The position numbers and the translations under genes were made by a program. 64,000 nt of DNA, taken from the NCBI RefSeq assembly GCF_013376105.1, contig NZ_JAAMFM010000020.1, forward strand, positions 1 through 64,000, written 5' to 3'. This document shows, one piece after another, positions 1 through 8,434 of this stretch. Source of the stretch: Arthrobacter wenxiniae (GTDB lineage Bacteria > Actinomycetota > Actinomycetes > Actinomycetales > Micrococcaceae). The notes under the pieces were generated by a model. That model was not told the origin of the DNA, made no database searches, and was given only the letters and a program-made list of their open reading frames with translations. Each line of letters opens with the position of its first letter. Position 1 is the stretch's first letter.

Positions 1-332
1 ACCAAGGCCGAACCCACTCCGCGTCACCGGGGTCTCGATAATCTCGACCACCGGCTCCGGGTTCCGAAAAGCATGATCGGGTCTCGACCAGCTCGACCAC
101 GGAGCCTCCAAGTCTCAACAAGCGCCGCTCGCCGCCAGGGCTCAACAAGCGCCGGAATCCCAAGGTCTCAAGCTCGACCAGCTGTTGCCAGTCGTTATTT
201 GACGACGTGCGCCTGGTCCGGGGTGCCGATGCCCGGAGTGTTGAAACACCCCGCCGGGTGTCTGGCGGGTGTTCGTCGTCCTGGCGACGTCCGGAACACC
301 GCGCCGGGCGTGGGTGGGACCCGCCATCGGGC
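1..332. repeat. Intergenic region with dispersed CTCGACCA-type repeats
   Basis: No convincing coding sequence was seen. The first 190 bases carry several copies of a short imperfect motif built on GGTCTCGA and GCTCGACCA (around 30-55, 81-102 and 160-182). A related motif, GGTTGAGCCCGTCGAAACT, recurs near 48085. Such motifs form a dispersed intergenic repeat family in Arthrobacter-like genomes, from general knowledge. Bases 240-330 hold CGGGTGT/GGCGGGTGT-like repeats with weak inverted symmetry, possibly the transcript end of the downstream minus-strand aldolase gene. No terminator with a T-run was identified. Confidence 0.45.
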
Positions 333-1352
333 TTATTTCAGGCGCCGGCCCGCTGAGCCGAGCTGCTGTGCGGCCTCAACCACCCTGCCGGCCATGGCTT
401 GCTCGGCGGGTATCCCCCACGACCTCGGATCATAGGCTTTCTTGACGCCTACCTCGCCGTCAATCTTCAGGACCTGGTCGTAGCGGGACAGCATGTAGCC
501 GGCAATGGAGCGGGTGAAAGCGTATTGGGTGTCGGAGTCGATGTTCATTTTGACCACCCCGTGGCGCACGGCTTCGCTGATCTCCCCGGGCGTGGAGCCG
601 GAGCCACCGTGGAACACCAAATCCAAGGGCCGGTCAATATTGGTTTCCTTGGCCAGGGCGGATTGGATCTCGCCGAGCAGGGCGGGACGGAGCCGGACCG
701 CCCCCGGCTTGTACGCGCCATGGACGTTGCCGAAGGTCAGTGCGGCCAGATAGCGGCCCCGCTCCCCCGTTCCCAGTTCGCCAACAAGCTCCCGGGCGTC
801 GTCAACCGTGGTGTAAAGCCGTTCATCCCTGGCACCCTCAATGCCGTCCTCCTCGCCGCCCACCACGCCCACCTCAACCTCCAGGATGGTCCGTGCCTGC
901 CCGGACAGGGCCAGCAGGCGGCGTGCCACCTCAAGGTTCTTGGCCAGGGGCAGCGCGGAGCCGTCCCACATGTGGGACTGGTACAGCGGCAGCTGCCCGC
1001 CGCGGACCCGTTCAATGGAATGCTCCAGCAGCGGCAGCACCCAGTCGCCAAGGTTCGCCTCGGGGCAATGGTCGGTGTGCAGCGCAATCTTCACGTCGTA
1101 GCACGCCGCCACCTCATGGGCATACGCCGCCAGCGCCAGTGACCCCGCCACCCGGTTGTGCGCCGCCCCCGAAAGGTACAGGGCGGTGCCCACGGAAACC
1201 TGGACAATACCGTCGCTCTCCGCCTCCGCAAAGCCGCGCAGCGCTGCATTCAGGGTCTGGGACGAGGTGACATTGATGGCCGGATAGGCAAAGCCGGCCG
1301 ACTTGGCGGCATCCAACATCTGTGAATATTCGTCAGGGGTGGCAATGGGCAT
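333..1352 (-). CDS. fba: Class II fructose-bisphosphate aldolase family protein
   Basis: The 339-residue product matches actinobacterial class II (zinc-dependent) fructose-bisphosphate aldolases along its length. It keeps the MPIATPDEY-like start, the HTDHC zinc-ligand motif near residues 92-96, the EVGVVGGEEDG segment near 158-168, NVHGAYKPG near 210 and the FHGGSGS phosphate loop near 246. The reaction is reversible aldol cleavage of a ketose bisphosphate to dihydroxyacetone phosphate and an aldehyde. It lies 14 bp after the LacI gene on the same strand and is probably co-transcribed with it, divergent from a sugar ABC operon containing a PfkB kinase. This suggests it serves that catabolic route rather than, or as well as, central glycolysis. 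The exact substrate (fructose 1,6-bisphosphate or another ketose phosphate) cannot be told from sequence. Confidence 0.88.
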   Translation of the reverse strand: MPIATPDEYSQMLDAAKSAGFAYPAINVTSSQTLNAALRGFAEAESDGIVQVSVGTALYLSGAAHNRVAGSLALAAYAHEVAACYDVKIALHTDHCPEANLGDWVLPLLEHSIERVRGGQLPLYQSHMWDGSALPLAKNLEVARRLLALSGQARTILEVEVGVVGGEEDGIEGARDERLYTTVDDARELVGELGTGERGRYLAALTFGNVHGAYKPGAVRLRPALLGEIQSALAKETNIDRPLDLVFHGGSGSTPGEISEAVRHGVVKMNIDSDTQYAFTRSIAGYMLSRYDQVLKIDGEVGVKKAYDPRSWGIPAEQAMAGRVVEAAQQLGSAGRRLK

Positions 1353-1366
1353 GGCAGGCTCCTTGG

Positions 1367-2368
1367 TCAGTCGGTGCAGCCGCAGGAATTCCGATGGTGG
1401 TAGATCGTTTTGGTGCGCAGCACCTGGCGGGGACCGGCCTTGCCGTCAATCCTGTCGACGAGAAGGTCGACGGCGGTGCGCCCCATGGTTTTCACGTCCT
1501 GTTCGATGGCGGTGAGCTGCGGCTCGAACACATCCGCCCATTCAAAGTCGTCGTAGCAGGCCAGGGCCACATCACCTGGCACCCTGAGCCCCAGATCCTT
1601 CAGGGCCTGCATGGACCCAATGGTCATGGCGTTATTCAAGACCACAAGCGCCGTGGGCCTTGAGGCGCTATTGCCAAACAGCCTGGTGACCGCACGGTAT
1701 GCGTCCTTGGCCTTGGAATTGCCCGACACCATTTTCGACTTCAGCGCCGGGCCGCCGGCAGCAATCGCGGCCTCGAAGCCCTGAATGCGCTCCGCGGTGG
1801 ATTGGATTCCGGGCAGTCCCGTGACAGCAGCGATGTACGTGTGGCCCCGCCCGACCAGGTGCCTGGTGATCAGCTGCGTCGGTTCGACGTTGTCAGGCGC
1901 CACCTGGTCACAGTCCACGTCGGCATGCCGGTCGATCAGGACCACCGGGGTTCCGGCATTGAGAACCCGCGGCAGGTTGGCCGTCTCACTGTGCGGGGCG
2001 GGGGCGATGATCATGCCGTCGACACGCCGGTCCAGAAGTGTGCCCAACAGCGTGCCTTCCACCTCCTCGTCGTCATGTGAGTCCCCCATGACCAGGCTGT
2101 AGCCCCTTGCGGAGGCCCGCTTCTCAATGGCGTGGACCAGGTTGGCAAAATAGGGGTTTTGCAGGGCGGAGATGGACAGGCCGATGGCGTGCGTCCGCGA
2201 GGTGACCAGTGCCGTCGCCAGGGCATTGCGCCGGAAGCGCGTGGAGGCCATGGCGTCCAGCACACGCTGCCTGGTGTCCGGGCTGACGGGGCGCGTCTCA
2301 TTCAGGACGTGCGAGACGGTGCTGATGGAGACCCCCGCTTCACGGGCAACATCGGCCATGGTGCCCAA
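1367..2368 (-). CDS. LacI-family transcriptional repressor of the sugar ABC locus
   Basis: This 333-residue protein has the LacI-type N-terminal helix-turn-helix (MADVAREAGVSISTVSHVLN, about residues 4-23), a hinge helix, and a periplasmic-binding-protein-like sensor domain to the end. It is transcribed divergently from the binding-protein gene at 2511, and a perfect palindrome typical of LacI operators lies between them. It probably represses both its own promoter and the transport operon until a sugar or sugar phosphate binds. The C-terminus (HHRNSCGCTD) has two cysteines close together, which is uncommon but not diagnostic. The ligand is unknown; the FrcBCA-like neighbours favour fructose or a related ketose. 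Confidence 0.9.
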   Translation of the reverse strand: MGTMADVAREAGVSISTVSHVLNETRPVSPDTRQRVLDAMASTRFRRNALATALVTSRTHAIGLSISALQNPYFANLVHAIEKRASARGYSLVMGDSHDDEEVEGTLLGTLLDRRVDGMIIAPAPHSETANLPRVLNAGTPVVLIDRHADVDCDQVAPDNVEPTQLITRHLVGRGHTYIAAVTGLPGIQSTAERIQGFEAAIAAGGPALKSKMVSGNSKAKDAYRAVTRLFGNSASRPTALVVLNNAMTIGSMQALKDLGLRVPGDVALACYDDFEWADVFEPQLTAIEQDVKTMGRTAVDLLVDRIDGKAGPRQVLRTKTIYHHRNSCGCTD

Positions 2369-2411
2369 GGGTCCTCCTTCAGTTGATCTGGTTCATTATG
2401 TGGCACCCCTC

Positions 2412-2461
2412 ACAATATTTTAATTCAAACGCTTGCGCAAGCGTTTGCGAGGTGCTTAGAG
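2412..2461. promoter_or_regulatory. LacI operator with back-to-back divergent promoters
   Basis: A perfect 22-bp palindrome spans 2426-2447 (core AACGCTTGCGCAAGCGTT). Its centre supplies a TTGCGC -35-like element on each strand. On the plus strand TTGCGC (2433-2438) is followed after 17 bp by TTAGAG (2456-2461), upstream of the binding-protein gene. On the minus strand TTGCGC (2440-2435) is followed after 17 bp by TATTGT (2417-2412), upstream of the LacI gene. A dimer bound here would cover both -35 regions. The palindrome is seen directly; promoter assignment is inferred from motif spacing. Confidence 0.8.
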
Positions 2462-2510
2462 TGGAGCCACTCGAGGGCAGGCCCCTGCCTCACTGGTCGA
2501 AGGAGTCCAG

Positions 2511-3560
2511 ATGACGAACAACAACAGTCCCAGGAACAGCAACCACCGCAGCGGCATCCACCGCTCACTTTCGGCACTTGTCCTAGCAGGCGCCATCGCC
2601 ATGACGGCGTCGGCCTGCGGAGGCTCCGGGACCACCGGATCCACCGGCAGCGCGGGCGCAGGCAACGTCAAGGTGGGCCTCATCACCAAGACAGACACCA
2701 ACCCCTACTTTGTGAAACTGCGCGAGGCTGCCAAGGCCGAGGCCGCCAAGAAGGGCGCCGACCTCATCGCCCTCGCCGGCAAGTTCGACGGCGACAACGA
2801 AGGCCAGGTGTCCGCCATCGAAAACCTGGTCAGCCAGGGCGTCAAGGGCATCCTCATCACGCCCAACTCGTCCACAGGCATTCTCTCCGCCATCAAGCAG
2901 GCCCGGGATGCCGGCGTCGTGGTCATTGCCCTTGACACCGCCACCGACCCGGCGAACGCCGTGGACGCAACGTATGCCACGGACAACAAGCAGGCCGGCG
3001 TTTTCGAAGGCAAGTGGGTCAAGGGCACGCTGGGCACCAAGACGCCCAAGCTCCTCATGCTCGACGGCACCCCCGGCGGCACGGTGGACGACTTCCGCCA
3101 CAACGGCTTCCTGGAGGGCATGGGCCTTGCCGCCGGATCCCCGGAGATCGCCGGCATGGAGAACACCAACGGCGACCAGACCAAGGCCCAGACCGCCATG
3201 GAAAACCTGCTCCAGCGCGTCCCCGACGCCAATGCCGTCTACACGATCAACGAGCCGGCAGCGGCTGGCGGGTACCAGGCCATTTCCGCGGCCGGCAAGA
3301 CCAGCCAGATCACCATGGCCTCGATCGATGGCAGCTGCACCGGCGTGCAAAACGTGAAGTCCGGCAAGATCGGCGCCACGGTCATGCAGTTCCCGGCCAA
3401 GATGGCCCAGCAGGGCGTTGACGCCGTGGTGACCTTCGCCAAGGATGGCACCAAGCCGAGCGGCTTCATCGACACGGGCGCGCAGCTCATCACCGACCAC
3501 CCTGTCCCCGGACTTGACTCCAAGGACACGGCCTGGGGTTTGCAGAACTGCTGGGGGTGA
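2511..3560 (+). CDS. Sugar ABC transporter substrate-binding lipoprotein (FrcB/RbsB type)
   Basis: The 349-residue precursor has a basic N-terminus, a hydrophobic segment and a lipobox ending at Cys36 (MTASAC), so the mature protein is a membrane-anchored lipoprotein. The rest is a type I periplasmic binding fold (Peripla_BP_4), with VKVGLITKTDTNPYF at the start of lobe 1. It would capture a monosaccharide and deliver it to the permease and ATPase encoded next. GAAGGAG precedes the ATG at good spacing. The gene order binding protein, permease, single-domain ATPase, kinase resembles the rhizobial frcBCAK fructose/ribose/mannose system, which makes a ketose the likeliest ligand. The specificity is inferred. 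Confidence 0.9.
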   Translation: MTNNNSPRNSNHRSGIHRSLSALVLAGAIAMTASACGGSGTTGSTGSAGAGNVKVGLITKTDTNPYFVKLREAAKAEAAKKGADLIALAGKFDGDNEGQVSAIENLVSQGVKGILITPNSSTGILSAIKQARDAGVVVIALDTATDPANAVDATYATDNKQAGVFEGKWVKGTLGTKTPKLLMLDGTPGGTVDDFRHNGFLEGMGLAAGSPEIAGMENTNGDQTKAQTAMENLLQRVPDANAVYTINEPAAAGGYQAISAAGKTSQITMASIDGSCTGVQNVKSGKIGATVMQFPAKMAQQGVDAVVTFAKDGTKPSGFIDTGAQLITDHPVPGLDSKDTAWGLQNCWG

Positions 3561-3575
3561 CGGCCGCAGATTGCC

Positions 3576-3607
3576 GGTGCAGGCGCCTTGACCATGGCGC
3601 CTGCACC
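3576..3607 (+). promoter_or_regulatory. Intercistronic hairpin between binding-protein and permease genes
   Basis: A perfect 12-bp inverted repeat (GGTGCAGGCGCC, 8-nt loop, GGCGCCTGCACC) lies just after the binding-protein stop and before the permease ribosome binding site. No T-run follows, so full termination is not predicted. Hairpins in this position commonly protect the upstream binding-protein mRNA or partly attenuate the downstream genes, giving excess binding protein. The structure is seen; the role is inferred. Confidence 0.65.
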
Positions 3608-3642
3608 CCAGCCGTTGCTGCAAAGCACAAGGAAGGTACGTC

Positions 3643-4638
3643 ATGACTACCAGCACCACCCAGATAAGTCCCGCACCGCCCCGATCCCGCCGCGACTGGA
3701 CGTGGGTTGCGCGCCAGCCGCTCGTGGGGCCCCTGGCCGCACTGATCCTTGCCGTCATCGTGTTCTCCATTGGCTCCCCCAGATTTCTCAGTCCCTACAA
3801 CCTGTCATTGATCGGCCAGCAGTCCATTGTGATTGGCATTCTGGCCGTGGCCCAGACAATCGTGATCCTGACCGCCGGCATTGACCTGTCCATCGGCGCG
3901 ATCGCCGTCCTGGGCACCATCGTGATGGCCAAGACGGTTCCGCAAGTCGGCGGCGTCGGGGCCTTGCTCATCGCCTTGGTGGTGTGCGTGGCCATCGGCG
4001 CCGTCAACGGCTCATTGGTCTCGTTTCTGCGGCTGCCGCCATTCATCGTCACCCTGGGCACCTACACGGCGGTGGCCGCCGCCAGCCAGCTGTATGCGGG
4101 ATCCGCCACGTACCCGGTGACCTCCCCGCTGCTGACGTTCTTCGGCCAGGACTTCGGCATCGGGGCCTGGCGGACCACCCTGGGAGTCGGGGTGCTGATC
4201 CTCGTCTACGCCGTCTGCTTCTATGTCCTCCACCAGACCGCCGGCGGACAGCACGTCTATGCGGTGGGCGGCAATCCGACGGCGGCCCGCTTCACTGGCA
4301 TCAAGATCAACCGCACATTGTTGATGGTGTACATCATGACGGGTGTGATCGCCATGGTTGCCGCCTGGGCGGCGTTGGGCCGCATTCCCAATGCCGACCC
4401 CAACGCCTACCAGACGGCCAACCTCGACACGATCACCGCCGTCGTCATTGGCGGCACCAGCCTCTTCGGCGGCCGCGGATCCGTGGTGGGAACCCTCATT
4501 GGAACATTGATCGTGGGCGTCCTGCGCAACGGCCTGACGCTCATCGGCGTCGACAACCTCTACCAGAACATCGCCACCGGCGCGCTGGTCATCCTGGCCG
4601 TCGCCTTTGACCAGATTGCCCGCAGGAGGACACAGTGA
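3643..4638 (+). CDS. Sugar ABC transporter permease (FrcC/RbsC type)
   Basis: The 331-residue polytopic membrane protein belongs to the BPD_transp_2 family. It has the characteristic TAGIDLSIGAIAVL segment (about residues 84-97) and a C-terminal ITAVVIGGTSLFGGRGSVVG motif (about 266-285), with some eight to ten hydrophobic helices. It would form the translocation channel, probably as a dimer, for the sugar delivered by the upstream lipoprotein. AAGGAAGG precedes the ATG. Its stop overlaps the GTG start of the ATPase gene (GTGA), indicating translational coupling. Confidence 0.92.
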   Translation: MTTSTTQISPAPPRSRRDWTWVARQPLVGPLAALILAVIVFSIGSPRFLSPYNLSLIGQQSIVIGILAVAQTIVILTAGIDLSIGAIAVLGTIVMAKTVPQVGGVGALLIALVVCVAIGAVNGSLVSFLRLPPFIVTLGTYTAVAAASQLYAGSATYPVTSPLLTFFGQDFGIGAWRTTLGVGVLILVYAVCFYVLHQTAGGQHVYAVGGNPTAARFTGIKINRTLLMVYIMTGVIAMVAAWAALGRIPNADPNAYQTANLDTITAVVIGGTSLFGGRGSVVGTLIGTLIVGVLRNGLTLIGVDNLYQNIATGALVILAVAFDQIARRRTQ

Positions 4639-5426
4639 CCAACCCGCAGACTGTGGTGCTCGAGGCACACAACCTGGTCAAGCGCTACGGTTCCGTCACC
4701 GCCATCAACGGGGCTGAATTCGAGTTGCGCGCCGGCGAGGTGCTCGCCGTCATCGGCGACAACGGCGCCGGGAAGTCCAGCCTGATCAAGGCCCTGTCCG
4801 GCGCCCTCGTGCCCGATTCCGGCGAAATCAGGATGGACGGCGCGCCGGTCCGGTTCAAGACGACGCTTGATGCCCGGCACCACGGCATCGAAACGGTCTA
4901 CCAGGATCTCGCCGTGATCCCGGCCCTGGACATTGCCAGCAATGTGTTCCTGGGCCGCGAGCTGCGGAAAAAGGGATTCATGGGCACCGTGCTGCGCCAG
5001 CTGGACAAGCCGCGCATGCGGACCGAATCCATGCAGCACCTGTCCGACCTGAAAATCGGCATAAAATCGGCCACCCAAACTGTTGAGACCCTGTCGGGCG
5101 GGCAGCGCCAGGGCGTGGCCGTGGTGCGGTCCGCCGCGTTTGGCAAGCGCGTCATCATCATGGACGAGCCCACTGCCGCGCTGGGCGTCAAGGAATCGGG
5201 AATGGTCATGGACTTGATCCGCCAGATCCGCGAACGCGGGCTGCCCGTGATCCTCATCAGCCACGACATGCCGCACGTCTTTGACGTGGCCGACCGCATC
5301 CACGTGCATCGCTTGGGCAAGCGCGCCGGCGTGGTGGATCCGAAGGTGCGAAGCATGGCCGAGGTTGTTGCGTTGATGACCGGCGCCATGGAACCGACCG
5401 AGGAGGAACGAAACGGTGGGGCCTGA
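4635..5426 (+). CDS. Sugar ABC transporter ATP-binding protein (FrcA type)
   Basis: This 263-residue ATPase has one nucleotide-binding domain: Walker A GDNGAGKSS (41-49), ABC signature LSGGQRQ (about 155-161), Walker B VIIMDEPTAAL (about 171-181) and the switch histidine in LISHDMPHVF. Ribose-type systems often have a fused double ATPase, so the single domain is a point of similarity to FrcA. It starts with GTG overlapping the permease stop and ends 8 bp inside the start of the kinase gene, so the operon is tightly packed. It powers uptake through the adjacent permease. Confidence 0.92.
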   Translation: MTNPQTVVLEAHNLVKRYGSVTAINGAEFELRAGEVLAVIGDNGAGKSSLIKALSGALVPDSGEIRMDGAPVRFKTTLDARHHGIETVYQDLAVIPALDIASNVFLGRELRKKGFMGTVLRQLDKPRMRTESMQHLSDLKIGIKSATQTVETLSGGQRQGVAVVRSAAFGKRVIIMDEPTAALGVKESGMVMDLIRQIRERGLPVILISHDMPHVFDVADRIHVHRLGKRAGVVDPKVRSMAEVVALMTGAMEPTEEERNGGA

Positions 5427-6375
5427 GCCGCCCCGCTTCCGGCCTCGCGGCATCTTCGTCGGGCTGGCGACGTTGGACATCATCCAGCGTGTCGCTGAAC
5501 TGCCCGGCCGCAACGCCAAGGCCACGGCCCTGCGCCAGGACGTGGCGGGCGGCGGGCCGGCCCTCAACGCGGCCGTCGTCTTTTCCCGGCTCGGCGGCGC
5601 GGCCACCCTGGTGACGCGGCTGGGGCCGGGCGGCATCGCCACGCTGATCCGCGAGGATCTTCAATCCCAAGGGGTGGGGGTGGTGGACCTGGCCGGCGCC
5701 CACCACCAGCCGTCCGTCTCGACGATCACCATCGACGACGCAACGGGCGACCGGCAGATCGTATCCACGGACGCCCGCTCCGGGGATGCGGACCATGCCG
5801 AACGTGCCGCCCGGGCCGGGGGGCACATCCGTGAGGCCTTGGACGCACTGGGGCGTGCCGGCGTCGTCCATCTGGACGGCCACCATCCGGACCTGGCCAT
5901 GGCCGCCGCCCGCTGGGGGCACGAACGCGGCATTCGGCGCGTGGTGGATGCGGGCCGCTGGAAGGCGGTCATGGCGGAGCTTGTCCCGCTTTCGACGGAC
6001 GTCATCTGCTCGTCAGACTTTGCCGTGCCGTCCAGCCCGGCGGGGCCAATGCCGTGGGTCCTGGGCCAGGGCGCGGGGCTGGCCGCCGTCACGAATGGGC
6101 CGTCGCCCGTATTGTGGCGGACCCGGTTTGGTGAAGGATCCGTGGCGGTGGAGCAGATCCACGCGGTGGACACCCTGGGTGCGGGAGATTTCTTCCACGG
6201 CGCCTATAGTTTTGCTCGAACCATTCACGATCATGACGGACGCCGGCCCGGCCACGTGGCGGCGCTGAGATTCGCGGGCCACGTGGCGGCGCTGAAATGC
6301 GCCAGTCCGGGCACGCGGGAATGGCTGGGCGCGCTTGCCGGCGAACGCGCCCTTGACTATTTGAGGACGGAATGA
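5416..6375 (+). CDS. PfkB-family carbohydrate kinase
   Basis: The 319-residue protein has the PfkB/ribokinase fold: an N-terminal GGGPALNAAVVFSRLGG substrate-site segment (about residues 45-61) and the C-terminal DTLGAGDFFHGA signature carrying the catalytic aspartate (about 255-266). It would phosphorylate the incoming sugar with ATP. The GTG start lies within the ATPase gene and its stop overlaps the next start. Together with the class II aldolase across the operator it suggests uptake, phosphorylation, then aldol cleavage. Whether the product is a 1-phosphate, a 6-phosphate or another ester is not visible. Confidence 0.88.
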   Translation: MGPEPPRFRPRGIFVGLATLDIIQRVAELPGRNAKATALRQDVAGGGPALNAAVVFSRLGGAATLVTRLGPGGIATLIREDLQSQGVGVVDLAGAHHQPSVSTITIDDATGDRQIVSTDARSGDADHAERAARAGGHIREALDALGRAGVVHLDGHHPDLAMAAARWGHERGIRRVVDAGRWKAVMAELVPLSTDVICSSDFAVPSSPAGPMPWVLGQGAGLAAVTNGPSPVLWRTRFGEGSVAVEQIHAVDTLGAGDFFHGAYSFARTIHDHDGRRPGHVAALRFAGHVAALKCASPGTREWLGALAGERALDYLRTE

Positions 6376-7016
6376 CCATGACCGACGCTGTGCAGCTTGA
6401 CGACCTCATCAGCAGCGCCGGGGCCCTGGCGGCTGCGGGCCACAGGGCGATCCTCGGCATCACGGGCGCCCCTGGCGCCGGAAAATCCACGGTGGGCCGC
6501 CGAATCGTGGACGCCCTGGGACCTGACAGGGCCGTGCTGGTGCCCATGGACGGCTTCCACCTGGCAAATTCCGTCCTGCTTTCGAACGGGCTGCGGCAGG
6601 TCAAGGGCGCGATCCAAACCTTCGACGACGCCGGCTACGCCAACCTCCTGCTCCGCATTCGGGACCAAAACCCCGGGGAGGTCATCTACGCTCCCAGCTT
6701 CGACCGCGGGCTGGAGGAACCCATTGCCGGCAGCATTCCGGTCCGGGCGGAGGTTCCGCTGGTGGTGACCGAGGGCAACTACCTGCTCGCCGAGGCGGGC
6801 GCCTGGCCGCTGGCCCGCGGCTGCCTGACGGAATCCTGGTTCCTCGACCCGGACCGGACTCGCAGGCACAACTGGCTCATCACCCGCCACATGGACTACG
6901 GCAAGTCGGCCGAAGATGCCCGACTCTGGGCCCTGGGATCCGATGAGGACAACGCCAAGCTCATCGAGTCCATGGCCCACCGGGCGGACCGGGTGCTCCG
7001 GGTCAAGGGGCTGTAG
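6372..7016 (+). CDS. P-loop nucleoside/sugar kinase-like protein (FrcK type)
   Basis: The 214-residue protein has a P-loop GAPGAGKST (32-40), a DGFH motif (about 59-62) and an arginine-rich lid region, as in the uridine kinase/pantothenate kinase/phosphoribulokinase superfamily. A gene of this type, frcK, follows the fructose ABC genes in rhizobia. It starts with ATG overlapping the previous stop (ATGA), so it belongs to the same operon. The substrate is unproven; a second sugar phosphorylation that makes a bisphosphate for the class II aldolase would fit the locus. Confidence 0.8.
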   Translation: MTMTDAVQLDDLISSAGALAAAGHRAILGITGAPGAGKSTVGRRIVDALGPDRAVLVPMDGFHLANSVLLSNGLRQVKGAIQTFDDAGYANLLLRIRDQNPGEVIYAPSFDRGLEEPIAGSIPVRAEVPLVVTEGNYLLAEAGAWPLARGCLTESWFLDPDRTRRHNWLITRHMDYGKSAEDARLWALGSDEDNAKLIESMAHRADRVLRVKGL

Positions 7017-7061
7017 CGGCCGGATCCGCGGGGACCCGGGGCCGGGGAATAGACTCCTTGA

Positions 7062-8321
7062 ATGCGATTGGCGATTATTGGCGTGGTCCTGCTCCTGGCC
7101 GGCGCCTCTGCCGTCGCGGCCGGCGTGCTGCCGCTGTCCGACGTGGGGACGCTGGTGGGCCGGGCGGCCCCGATCCTGGTGTTTGTGCTCTCGATGACCG
7201 TGGTGTCCGAGCTGGCCAGCGAGGCGGGAATTTTCCGCTGGGTTGCCCGCCGGTTGCGGCATTGGGGCCGCGGGCGGAGCGTGGGGCTGTGGCTGTTGCT
7301 GGCCCTGCTTGCGATGCTGTGCACCGTCTTCTTGTCCCTGGACACGACGGCGGTGCTGCTGACGCCTGTGGTGGTCTCCGTGGCCCGGCAGGCAGGACTG
7401 CCGGCGCTGCCGTTCGCCCTGACCACGGTGTGGCTGGCCAACACGGCAAGCCTGCTGCTGCCCATTTCGAACCTGAGCAACCTGCTGGCCCAGGACACGC
7501 TGGGGGGCATCAGCCCCGTGGGGTTTGCTGCGCTGATGTGGGCGCCGGCCCTGGCCGCGGCCGCGGTGCCGCTGCTCTTCATCGCCATCGTCTTCCGCGC
7601 CGGTCTGCGCAAGCGCTACGAGCGGATCCCGGTGACCCGGATCCGGCCCGCCGCGGGAGAGCCGGCCGGACCCGCACCGGCCGGCACGGACGGACGGGGC
7701 ACTGACGGACGGGGCACTGACGGACGGGGCACTGACGGACGGGGCACTGACAGGCTGCTGCTGGGGGGCGCGGCGGTGGTCCTCGCCGTCCTGCTTCCGG
7801 CCTTGGTCTCCGGGGTGCCGGTCTGGATTCCGTCCACGGCCGCCGCCGCGGTGCTGGCGGCACTTTTTGCCGTCCGGCGCCGACGGGCCCTCACCGTCTC
7901 GCTGGTGCCCTGGCCGCTGCTGCTGTTCGCCTCGGGGCTGTTCCTGGTCATGGAGGCCGCCCGGCAGCTAGGCGCCCCGACCCTGATGGGCGCGCTGGCC
8001 GGCCACGGCACCGGCGCCGCGGCCCTGTTGCAGCTGGCCGCCGCGGGCGCGCTGGGTTCCAACCTCCTGAACAACCTGCCCGCCTACCTGCTGGCCGAGC
8101 CGCTGGCCGGTACCCCGCAGCGGCTCGCGGCCCTGCTCATCGGGACCAACGCCGGCCCGCTCATCACCCCGTGGGCGTCACTGGCAACGCTGCTCTGGCA
8201 CGAGCGCCTGCGCCGGATGAATGTGCTGATCTCATGGAGGGGCTACGCGCTGTTCGGGCTGGTCGTTGCGCCCCTGACCGTGCTGGCCGCCGTCGGCGCC
8301 CTGGCGCTGGCCCAGGGGTAG
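7062..8321 (+). CDS. ArsB/SLC13-type membrane carrier
   Basis: This 419-residue hydrophobic protein resembles the arsenical pump membrane protein/Na+-H+ antiporter branch of the ion transporter superfamily. It has repeated halves with the re-entrant-loop-like segments SLDTTAVLLTPVVVS, NTASLLLPISNLSNLL and GSNLLNNLPAYLLAEPL, and about ten membrane helices. The substrate (arsenite, sodium, dicarboxylate or other) is unknown; no arsR or arsC lies nearby. The central loop (about residues 210-230) contains four tandem copies of a five-residue GTDGR repeat encoded by a 15-bp DNA repeat. The gene starts 45 bp after the preceding stop and could be read through from that operon. Confidence 0.8.
   Translation: MRLAIIGVVLLLAGASAVAAGVLPLSDVGTLVGRAAPILVFVLSMTVVSELASEAGIFRWVARRLRHWGRGRSVGLWLLLALLAMLCTVFLSLDTTAVLLTPVVVSVARQAGLPALPFALTTVWLANTASLLLPISNLSNLLAQDTLGGISPVGFAALMWAPALAAAAVPLLFIAIVFRAGLRKRYERIPVTRIRPAAGEPAGPAPAGTDGRGTDGRGTDGRGTDGRGTDRLLLGGAAVVLAVLLPALVSGVPVWIPSTAAAAVLAALFAVRRRRALTVSLVPWPLLLFASGLFLVMEAARQLGAPTLMGALAGHGTGAAALLQLAAAGALGSNLLNNLPAYLLAEPLAGTPQRLAALLIGTNAGPLITPWASLATLLWHERLRRMNVLISWRGYALFGLVVAPLTVLAAVGALALAQG
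7691..7750 (+). repeat. 15-bp tandem repeat, four copies, inside the carrier gene
   Basis: The unit GACGGGGCACTGACG is present four times in direct succession, the last copy differing in its final base. It is in frame and encodes a hydrophilic GTDGR-type loop between membrane helices. Copy-number change by slippage would add or remove five residues without a frameshift. Confidence 0.9.
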
Positions 8322-8434
8322 CAGGCCTTTGATCCGTGCCAACACGGCGGCGGCATGAATGGCGGCCCGCCCGGAATCAGGCGATGATGGAAGCCAGCCG
8401 CCATGCCCGCCACCCCTTGCCGAAAGGACCCCGC

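Noticed and set aside
2583-3770. Long minus-strand open frame (395 codons) opposite the sugar-binding-protein gene
   Set aside because: It is a shadow of a strongly supported plus-strand gene with signal peptide and binding-protein fold. The His/Gly/Ala-rich product has no recognisable feature.
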